From Trametopsis cervina (taxonomy: Eukaryota > Basidiomycota > Agaricomycetes > Polyporales > Irpicaceae): 64,000 nucleotides of DNA. The stretch is taken from the NCBI GenBank assembly GCA_022385755.1, contig MU278390.1, positions 14,966 through 78,965 of the forward strand. The letters are read 5' to 3'. The translations under genes were made by a program, and so were the position numbers. The notes beneath the pieces are model-generated. The model made no database searches. It was not told the origin of the DNA and saw only the letters and a program-made list of their open reading frames with translations. This document shows positions 54,968-64,000 of this stretch, in pieces; position 1 is the first letter of the stretch, and every line of letters begins with the position of its first letter.

Positions 54968-57801
54968 TTACTTGCGCGATGCAGATCTTGTCTTCGAACG
55001 AGTCACCCGCTGCTCCGTCTGCGCAGTACTCCCTTTGCGTGAAGTAGATCTTGTCTTGGAACGAGTCGCCCGCTGCTCCGGCTGCACAGCACTCGCGGCT
55101 ACCTTCTTCTCCCGCTCATCGCTCTTCGTACGAGACCGAGTCTGGTAAACCTTTTGCACAGGTTCCGCCCTCGTGGTCTTCCTTGACCTCTTCGTACGCC
55201 TGTCGGTCTCTTCCTCCGTAGTCTCGGGGTCTTTTTCATCGTCAGGCTGTCCTCTCTTTGAGGAATTCGACCTAACCGAGTCGATGCTCCTCATGTCGCC
55301 CGCATTCCGGCCAGCTCCTCCGATAGCAGGGAATGGCTCATTCCCAGTGGGTCGGGTACGCATGCGGCTGAGGTCGGATGGACCAGCCTCAGGAGTCGCA
55401 GGACGGGAGCGTCGTATAGGTAGGGCAGGAGGGCCCATGGAGCCAGTACCTGCACCACGCGTGTTAGGACGAGTAGAGCTCTGGGGGTTGATAGAAGTGA
55501 CATTAGGGTCGGAAGGGAGTGACGGCTGGCCGTTATCGCGAGGGGTGGTGCGGTATTGATGTGTTCCTTGACGATTTTTATGGACTGTCTTCTTGTTTTC
55601 ATTGTTCGTCTTCGGTGGGAAGCGATCAGGAAGGATATCATCCTTTGGCCAGTCGGTACTGTTGAGTGCTTTCTCAAATATCCGTAAAATCGTTCCGTCT
55701 TCCAACTCCCTGCGAGCATCCTCGTATTGCTTCGTCTGGGGCTGTTCACCCCTGACCGCTCCCATCTGGTTGGAGTGAAAACCGTTAAGAATAAAGCCAA
55801 AGTCTCTTAGAACTTTCTGCAATGGCTTGCACGCAAACTCGATGTTATCGATGAGACCTGAAACAATAAAGTTGTTCTTGCGTGTACCACCGAAGTGATG
55901 TGTGACTCCGTCCTCATCTTCGTCTTCTGCGAATTCGTCGAACATGACAAGATTGAGTCTGGTGGCGGAGTTCTTGAAGTAGTGGAGCGACATGTAGAGA
56001 AGCAACCAGTAGCATGACTCGATATCGTCCAGAAGCGAGTGACGCTTCCCAGGATTTTGCAACAACAAAATGGACATAAAATGCCACGTTCCCTATAAAC
56101 AGCAGTCAGCTCAACCGGCGACCTTAGCATCAATCAAACGTCGAACTCACTGTACGATATGCATGAGAACTCCCTGCCTCAGTCAACTTAATCGCATGGT
56201 CCCAGTCATTGAGGATGCCGCGTTTGGTTTCGGCATCCAGCATCACATTGCCCATGCTGATATCTCGATGCAAAAGTAGTCCACCCTTGTATGCTTCTAG
56301 AAGGACTACAGATCATTTAACGTCTGTCAGCACATAAACGCGAATGCGATACGATTTAAAGGCTTACCCTCGAGCACATCGTATATAGCTTGCACGAGTT
56401 GTTTGGAATCCTCTACCATAAAAAGGGGGTGCGCAAGCTTCTGCACGACTCGGTAGTGCTGGTGGCGGCGCAACCACGCGATCGGCCGCAAAGCATCCGT
56501 CCCCTCGGTACTGTCCTGTGTCACCGTCGCTTGGGCCTCGCCCGCTTTGGTCAGTACGTCGCCAGCAATATAGACGTGCGGTCGTGCACGGATTTTTATC
56601 CTCTCCAGTAGGTCATACACATCGGCCTCAGAGAGCACACCAGAGACATCCGGTCGCCAGGCATCCTTCAGGAATAGGAGTTCTTGCTCTTTCAGTCCCC
56701 ATGCGTAGTACGCACGTGTCGCTCGGCCGCATGGTGAGTCCGCGTCCATGAACGGCTTGCACACGATATATGCCCGAATCTCGTCGCAACCGTCCCTGAA
56801 CACTTTCAGTTTGTACGCTTGGGTATGGCCATCGAGCGTCATCTTCAGCTTTGATCTCTGCTCGTTGTCGTTGAAAGTCTCGAGCTTCGCCTCAATGGCT
56901 GCACGAAGAGCCTCTACCTCGTCCAACGTAGCACGTACTGCGCTCGTGTCGAATCCACGCTGTTCATCTGTTGCCTTCTCGTATCGCCACAGGAATTCGC
57001 TCAGGTAGTTGTTTCCTGTTATGTAGTTGAATGCAGCAGACACAACTGCTCCAGAGCGGTCCCACCGAATGAAGCGCGCGTTGTGGCCGATAATCGACAC
57101 AGAGAACGTGTGCGCACGATGCTGCAGACGCATGGCCCATGTCGCATAGTCAATCTGCTGCCCGCGATTCTCGTTGCCCTTCACAGAGAGATGCTCCAAA
57201 GGCCTCGGTGTCGTGTCGTCGGGGTCGCCACCTTCGGAGAGGAACCCGTCATGTTGTTCGCCAGGCTTGACCTCCCACACGATGTGCGCGTCATTCATGT
57301 AGTTCGACTTGAGGCCGTCCGCATATCCATCTACTGTGAGGAACATGGTGCAGTCGGGCTTCACACCCGTAACACTGTCAGGTTTGTTCGACGTGTTGTG
57401 AAGCTTGAACGAGGGGCAGCAGCCAGATGTCTCTATGGCTGCTACCTGTTGAGAGAAGATGACACGAGTGGTAATGAGTATCGATGGTAATGCGGTGGAC
57501 ACAGTTGAAAGCGACGAACCAGTGGATTGTACATGGCGTGTTCCCCACCCTTGCTTGGAACTCCCTTAAAGTCGGCTTCAGGAGCGTTTTCTCGTGAATA
57601 TTTGAAGGAGATTGGCAGGAATCGATCGAGGAATGTGTTGACGTCGATGGAGCCGACAAAGTGTCCCAACATCTCTTTGTCCATCTCTTCTCGGCGTTCT
57701 AGTGCGCTATATTGAGTATTGGCGGAGTATGTACTACCTATCAGTGTCTTTTTCCTTGGAGTGTAACCAGGAGGTAAAACGGGGAGAGACTGAACGGGCA
57801 T
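54968..57801 (-). CDS. FunK1 fungal protein kinase, copy D
   Basis: Exons 57801-57520, 57445-56368, 56305-56151 and 56092-54968 join in phase to 879 residues. K354 in FLKDAWR, HRDISMGN at 466-473 and DWD at 487-489 are present. The linker reads GRAxRAYYAWGLKEQEL as in the other copies. Differences from B and C concentrate in the N-terminal 60 residues (NTQYSALERREE rather than HVELSAPQRRDE) and the proline/serine linker. The tail has two basic TRSKTRSxSRK units. Intact, with the LCEE ORF convergent at its 3' side and the promoter module at its 5' side. Confidence 0.93.
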
Positions 57802-58080
57802 GGTTGGAGAACGGGAGGGCAAACGGAAAACATACCGGGCGTGCTATTGTGTTATATTTATATTAATGAAAGGGATGTGGCCTTTGATGTGTCGTGACTC
57901 GACGGTTTGATGTGGCCAACTTGTAATGCGTGGTTTGATGTGGCCAACCTGCCAGACGGTGGCGGTTGAAGATACAAACTCAGCGATTTCCCCTTTAGGA
58001 TGTTGTCGAGATTGATCGCATTGTGCAAAATAATAATATCGTGCAAAATAATAATATTTTCGCACTAGCCATTTTAGGGC
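57802..58080 (-). promoter_or_regulatory. FunK1-D promoter module with 28-bp-spaced repeats
   Basis: GGTTTGATGTGGCCAAC occurs at 57904-57920 and again at 57932-57948 (28 bp apart), with the gggatgtggcc core at about 57872. Beyond the shared ttgaagatacaaactcagcga block lies an 18-bp unit, gtgcaaaataataatatc, repeated twice in tandem at 58023-58058 (last base differs), which is unique to this copy. Confidence 0.65.
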
Positions 58081-58287
58081 TTAGCTCCCACGGCCAATTT
58101 GGACGTTGTTCTAGGGAGTTGACCTCGCCACTGACCGCGTTGCACGTCGACGTAAGACATCCCAAGTCCTCGGTCTCAGCTTACTGACTGTACGCTCAGC
58201 TTAGCTCTTGGTAAAACCCCTGCTGTGCGCGGTTGCTCCCAATCACGCAAACGAGAACTCTTCCAACCCTCTAACGCTCGTTTTGAG

Positions 58288-60119
58288 ATGCCTCGCTCAA
58301 GAACACCCCCACCCTCGTTGCTGCGCAGGCGAGCCACTCTTTCTATGGGCGGCGGCTTGGCTGATAGCCCTCAAGATGCAACGCAGACGGCGGACCACTC
58401 GTTACGTAGTTCAAGCCCGTCTGACCGGCTATCTCGAATGCGGATCGAACATCCCCGGTCTCACTCGTCTGATGCTACTCTCGAGCCTGAGAGTGCTTCT
58501 CCAACCACGCGTTTTGTATTTGTTGCTCCTTTGACTGCTGCTTCATTTGTTCAACCCAGTCCGCAGCGATTAAGGCACGAAACGGGACCCGGTACGAAGT
58601 TTCCCAATCTTACTCGCTTAGGTGCATGATAACGTTCCTCCATAGTTCCCCAACCCACGCTATCTCAATTCAAGACGATGCGCGCTGTTAAAATTGCCCA
58701 CCCTCTTGAAGCCGCTCGTACTGCTGAATTCGCTCCCGCTCCTGAAACTCTTCGCCCTCTTGAAATCGCTCGCTCCCTCTCACCAGAGATCGTCCCGGCG
58801 TGGTCAGAAGGAGGTTCACAGTGGACATCTCTTCACCTTGAAGAACACCCTAGAGACGAAGATGACATCGCTCTTGAGCGTGGTAGGAGCTATTATGTCG
58901 GTAGCCCACGACCTAGCCCTCGGAAAAGGGCGCTCTCAAAGCTCGCTGGAAATCAACCTTTATCGATCAAGACTGCCGGGAAAGGTCGCTTGGCAAACGA
59001 TGCCACAAGTGCACATACCCACACACCCAGAATAGTAAAGCCCATTCATGGGAAAGCCAAAGCTAAACCGGTAGTGCCGCCCTCAGCAGCCGCGGGATCT
59101 GGCACCCAAGCTCAAGAAAGCATTCCGCTGAGTCTGGGCACTGACAACCTGGTGTCGGCTGATACTCTTGCCCCCGACATGGAATGGTATCTAGATGCGG
59201 CGACTATCACATGGAAAACGCGGCCGCGAAGGCGTAACGAACCCATACAGGAAGCAGCCCACTCGCCATCATTACCACAACAAACGTCTCCACAAATGGC
59301 ACCTGCCAAAGACGGCGGCCAGTCGGTACTCAAGATTCCTTCATCTTCTCTGACCCATCCGGCTGTCGCGATTGTCCAGCATGAGAAACCAGCTAAGCCA
59401 GTGTCGACAAGTGCAGCGCGCCTTCGAACTCCTAAGAAAGGCAGACACGTTAAAACATCTGATCCTATACCCAGCTCCCGCGGAAAACTGCCTTCTGCAT
59501 CCCCGCCTAATCCGGCATCCATCAAGAAGGATAAACCTCAAACGCCCTCAGAGATGGACTGGCTGTTAAGCAACGTTGGACATGTTATTGAATGCCAAAC
59601 CCGTGAAGAACTTTTCGCTGCTCTGCTCGACTCCATCCTCGCGTCCTCATCACTACCCCCCATGCCTCTATCCTCTCCGCGTCTCGAGCACTGGGGGTGT
59701 TATTCGGTGTTGACCGGACCAGGAGCTATGCTGGATGAAGCACTTATTGATGGGATCGCCACAAGCCTTGCTAACGAGGTTGGTATGTCATTCCGGTGAG
59801 TTCTAGGATTATTCTGCAGAATTGATAATCTGTCGCATAACCTCGGACCTGTGTACCCCATAGGAAACGCTACCATCAGTCTGCTGACAAATCTCTGCAC
59901 TCTGCGATGCCAGATATCCTCTCGTGTTACGAATGCCTTTGCGGATCTACGCAGGTAGCAGCTGAGAAATCCCCAACTGCTACCACTTTCTCAGGTACAC
60001 CCGGTAGCCCATCAGTCAACGATGGTTCATGTGGGGGAATTGTCATTATATGCGCGGCAGCTGTACGTGCCGGATTTGTATCTGGCATGAAGTTTACCAT
60101 CGGAGTGAGACACCCATGA
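58288..60119 (+). CDS. Unrecognised disordered protein with C-terminal conserved segment
   Basis: Three exons: 58288-58591, 58646 to about 59797, and about 59864 to 60119. ATG 58288 (MPRSRTPPPSLLRRRA) splices through a 54-nt intron to QFKTMRAVKIAHP, in phase with the long central frame, so two frames that look separate are one gene. A second intron joins NEVGMSFR to KRYHQSADKSLHSAMPDIL. The first two thirds are Pro/Ser/Arg-rich and probably disordered. Two related short elements, DMEWYLD and EMDWLLS, stand out, the second leading into NVGHVIECQTREELFAALLD. No known domain is recognised. The length is about 570 residues. A further intron near the 3' end cannot be excluded. Confidence 0.6.
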
Positions 60120-61795
60120 GCAGGTACCATTTTCTTGATTTATGCACCGCGAAGCCTGCGGCTGAGCTAATTCACGGATACGACTGTAGGAAGTTGTTGC
60201 ACGTATCAAACAATGGAGGTGAGTGGCGGTCCCTGCTCCGGCTCATTGTTCACTCAAGCGATATTCTTGCAGAGCTCGGTGAAATAGGATGATCACACTG
60301 TAGAGATGCATTCAGGTCCTTGGTGGGTGCTGTAGGCTTCATGTGTACGCCCCGGGTGTTTATTGTCATGGAACGTGTAAGCTGTCTTTCCTTCAAGTGT
60401 GTGAGCAAGGTGATATGACCGCCGATATTCTCCTTCGCCGGCATCGAAAACAAAGGGTCAGATCGGCTGCCATACTATGTCGATGCTCAGGAGAAAGCGG
60501 AATACGTGAGTCCGATTTCAACTTACTCCTCTAATAGCCTTCGCTGACACATTTCTCTACCCGCGGTGATGATTCTCTCAGTCCGCCTGTTTATTTAGGA
60601 CACACCACGGTGCGAATCCTATGAACCTTTCTCTCCCATTGTCGCTCAGGGTTTACCTTCGTTGCGTACATCTTCACAGGCACGTTCATCATGTACTTCA
60701 TGTACCGTTCTTTAAGACCATTTAAGACTATTTTCTGATGACGATGGCACTACCATGATGCAGGCGTGATTGCTGTACACTCATATCGATGCCCATGTTG
60801 CTAGCGCTTATCTTCCTCCCTCAATCCTTCGTGACTGACGATGCCGTAAGGCCTACAGACCAATGTCCATATAACCCAACAGAACAGATTCTGTTTTGTA
60901 TCACGGCATGGACATAGTGAGATGATTGGGCGTTGGTTTGGCCAAGCTCGGAGTCTCAGTGCAGATGGCAGGTGCGCTCACAATCTCCTTCTGTCATAAC
61001 CGAAGCTGATCAACAGATGTAATTCAATAACTTAGGAATAACCTGTCCCAGATAAGTATCAAATCAGAACAGAACTACCCTACACAGACCTGCGTCTTTG
61101 AGCGCGCACGCCTACGATCGCGGAAGTGGTTCCCGTTGTCACAGTCAGGTTTCAGCGCTACAATAGTATTCAATTTCCCCAACGGCTATCCAACACGGTA
61201 AAGGTATATTCATTGCAATACGGCTAGTCTTGATCCTACTCATAACATAAACAGCTGGCGACGCCCTGAACCCAATCAGTCGCGAGGTGTGCCACTTATC
61301 ACCGCGCAACTTCAAATGGCTGAGCTTTGTCTCCCTGATTGTGTTCTGGACCCTCTAGGGCCTTTACGGAGGCCTGGATAACAATATTCTGCACTGTTCA
61401 TCCCTTCCTCTGAGCGGTAGGATCAGTGCCGGATGCGCCCACTATATTAATAGATTTTGGTTCTTCTTCAAGGTTGAAGAAGAGTTGGAATCTATATGCA
61501 TCTGCCATACTGTACACCGCATCCAGTCGCTGATCACCTACACCAGGTCGTGCGTTGCACCATCTGTTCCTGGATTTCTCCAAGGCATGCCGGCTCTACT
61601 CGATTAGCTATATGAAGATGCGATGGCATAGTTCCGATCTTAAACCACTGCGCGCTCGAAGCTACCTTGGCCTTCGTCTCATCCCATCATCATGCATTGC
61701 ACCTTTCGATGATTTGGGGATGATGCTGGTACACTACAAAGAGTTGCTTCTGGTTTGTCTATGCGTCGTCCGCTCTCGCTCATAGTGCAACGGCC
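60120..61795. other. Region without a supported gene
   Basis: Contains isolated hydrophobic stretches on the plus strand, such as FTFVAYIFTGTFIMYFMYR near 60650 and FKWLSFVSLIVFWTL-stop near 61310, separated by stops and frame changes. They look like remains of a transporter or other membrane-protein gene, but I could not assign a family. Confidence 0.35.
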
Positions 61796-63853
61796 ATGTC
61801 TGAAGCAGAAGCTGCCCGTGGACCTCTTGACACAGGGCTCATTCCCGTATCTACATCTATTCCTGAGTTGGTTGGTCTTCCGTTGATATGTACGTCCGTG
61901 TCCACTCGCTTTCTTGTGCCCCACGTCTTAATCTTTCCATTTTAGTTGGATCAATACTTACCATGTGAGTTATACCATCGGCATGGTCCCGACGAAGATG
62001 ATGACGGCCATTGCAGGTTGTATGGCGTTACAAGCGTACAGTCATACATATACCTCCACAACAACCCACGTGACAGTCTGGTTCTGAAGCGGACAGTGAG
62101 TTCAGTTGGTATTCATTTCCCACTCCGAGGTCAATATTTATCCTCAAAAAGGTGTTTTTGTTATGGTGCGTCCTTGTCCCTTACGGGTAAATAAAGGCAC
62201 ATTGGCGATGTCGAAGTTTGGTCCAGGATCATTGATACCTTGTTAATCATCTTCAACCTGATCGTCGTCTACTACTACTGTGTGAAGACCCTCATGAACC
62301 CGCTGCTGTTGAGCAAACTTCCGTGGTACGTCTTCGTCCGTTAAACGCGAGTCAACGCGTGCTGACCGTAGAGTGTTCAGGGCTGATGGTGTACGTCTCG
62401 TTGCGACCTTGTCATATAAACAACGGGGTACTGACCAAATCGTTTCAGGTTGACGTCGTACTCGCTGTGTGTACTAGTACAGCTAAACAAAAACTGACAA
62501 AGACATACTGACTGGATCTGGCAGTCCTCGAGTAATCTCATTGTTACGGGGTACGTTTTTATACCGATCGGTTTCCCTTCACGCTCACCCGTCATACTTC
62601 ATCCTTAGTATATTCACATATCGTATCCGCAGCCGTAAGCAATGAACCTTGTCACTGAAATAAATCGTCTCAACTTCGCGCAGTGTACGGGCGAATCTGG
62701 CCGCTGGTATTCGTTGTACGACTCCCCTGTTCTCTTACATGCTCCTGACAGTCATATTCTGCTAGGTCCCGCCAGCAACGCTCGCATTCTGTACGTCACT
62801 GCCTTCTACACAATCCTTTTGTGACCACTGAGCAACGATTTTATACTAGTTGGTGGTATAGGTATGCTGCGCGTGCTCACAGACGTACAGTACGATCGTA
62901 ACTCATATATGCGTTTCCAGCTCTCGGTACCATGACGTGAGTCCTCTGTTTATTTTCATCGTTCGTCCAGCAACCATCCTTTCTCCACCCCAATCTCAGA
63001 ATTGTTATGCCTGATTTTAGTGACCTGCGCCGTCACGTTGCCGTACGTATCCTTACCAATGCTATATTTCTACTGCTCATACTAAAATTCGGCACACGAC
63101 GTGCAGTGGCTGTTCTATGCCACGTAGTCTCTGCAGGCCTGTGCTGATATAGCCATCATGGTATGTCTTTGTACCATATTGCTTCGGCAGCCTCGGACGG
63201 TTCGCAAGTATGCCAATTTCTACACATCGTGCTGAGTAGTCCTGAAATAACAACGGTATATTTAGAACGCGTTCAGTGATCATTCAGCTTGTTCTCTATA
63301 GCGTCAATACATGTGTATTGACAAGGTCGGTGTCAAGTATTTTCCGTGTATAGATGTATAACCTTAGACTTGTCCTCAGCTCTGTCGGTGTCGCAGCTGT
63401 TCTCACTGTACGTCGTTCTCTTCAGTTGATCGTAGCATTTGCTGACAAGTCACATCTGGCTCTCACTGAAGAATGCTCTCCTGCCAAATAAGTTTTACTT
63501 CCAAGGTCTGACTGTCATGGTTCCTAAGTGTTCGTCGCCCGTTGCTCTTCTTCACCGATATACCCACTGACACATAACGTTGGATTCTTTTTATTGTAGT
63601 GATGTTAAACTCCCTTCTCGCTATGCTTAACTCGCGCGAATCAATGCGTAGCAAAATGTCCTCTACGGGCGGCGCCCTCTCTATCCATCTCACACAGTTG
63701 GGCCGGAACCGCTACAGCCTCGAGTCTCGAACAAATTTAACTGGACATGTCAACCCAAACTTGCGCGCCCAGAGCACTACTGCTGTTGAGGTAGAGATGT
63801 CGAAGGATTCTTGTGTGGAGGTACGTCCTCAGAGCTTGCCGAATGATGCGTGA
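61796..63853 (+). pseudogene. DUF6534 membrane protein copy 3, with in-frame stop
   Basis: Starts at ATG 61796 (MSEAEAARGPLDTGLIPVST) and follows the exon plan of copies 1 and 2: LVGLPLI, LYGVTSVQTYIYLHNNPRDS (62020-62095), IIDTLLIIFNLIVVYYYCV (about 62228), VQWLFYAT, MVCLCTILLRQPRTVRKY (about 63160), and the C-terminal exon MLNSLLAMLNSRESMRSKM to 63853. In the DVQWLFYAT-stop-SLQACADIAIM block a TAG at 63125-63127 replaces the phenylalanine codon found in copies 1 and 2. Unless an unusual splice removes it, the protein is truncated. It is the only copy on the plus strand. The remaining exons are otherwise well preserved, so the loss is recent. Confidence 0.7.
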
Positions 63854-64000
63854 ATTGAGCTAGACGTGATGCTAGGGACTGCCGGATACCGAAGATGCGT
63901 TGAAAGTCTAAGTGCCAGGCTTGGCCCCAGAAGAGATTTGGCTTTTTCGGAATTCGCTAGCCCCCATTTGAACCCTCTTGCGTGTATGTATATGACTAGT
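63854..64000. other. Window end, 3' flank of DUF6534 copy 3
   Basis: Only the 3' flank is present, and no further feature is visible before the window ends. Confidence 0.4.

Noticed and set aside
1..64000. tRNA genes
   Set aside because: I looked for GGTTCGAATCC-like B boxes with matching A boxes; the few GGTTCGAA words (for example 50386) lack acceptor stems and A boxes.

Overview
The window reads as nuclear DNA of a mushroom-forming basidiomycete (Agaricomycetes-like). Coding genes are split by many short introns (about 45-75 nt, GTRNGN donors, CTNAC-like branch points). The gene families are ones typical of that group: FunK1 protein kinases, DUF6533 and DUF6534 membrane proteins, a NACHT-WD40 NLR-like protein, an F-box protein and a fungal DUF262 protein. 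I saw no tRNA, rRNA or CRISPR array.

Layout. 1-2.9 kb: poorly resolved, with weak coding fragments and a possible LTR remnant. 2.98-13.0 kb: ordinary, well-conserved genes. These are a DUF262 protein (minus) head to head with the spindle-checkpoint gene MAD1 (plus), then an F-box protein (plus) and a hexose-type sugar transporter (minus). 13.7-14.5 kb: a decayed sugar-transporter pseudogene on the opposite strand. From 14.9 kb onward the window is an accessory, duplication-rich region. Four intact FunK1 kinase genes (A 14.9-17.7 minus, B 31.1-33.9 plus, C 37.5-40.3 minus, D 55.0-57.8 minus) lie among three DUF6534 genes (18.5-20.6, 26.9-29.0, 61.8-63.9 kb), one DUF6533 gene (21.7-23.1), a 14-TM drug/H+ antiporter-like MFS gene (24.2-26.4), a 1623-residue NACHT-WD40 protein (44.9-50.0) and an unrecognised disordered protein (58.3-60.1).

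The four kinases have identical lengths for their first three exons (282, 1078 and 155 nt) and differ mainly in a basic, repeat-bearing C-terminal tail. Each carries a shared promoter module with two copies of a GATGTGGCC-containing motif spaced exactly 28 bp apart. On the 3' side, B, C and D share a further conserved segment that looks like a convergent gene (here called the LCEE ORF). Around C and D a segment of about 5-6 kb is duplicated in direct orientation; pieces of it recur next to B and alone at 42.6-43.3 kb. The pattern suggests birth-and-death evolution of a kinase unit rather than random dispersal.

How the genes may work together is mostly inference. MAD1, the sugar transporter and probably the DUF262 and F-box genes are ordinary cellular genes. 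The kinase, NLR and 7TM-like families are lineage-expanded and of unknown role; NLR-like STAND proteins in fungi are linked to nonself recognition, which makes this an attractive but unproven candidate nonself or signalling island.
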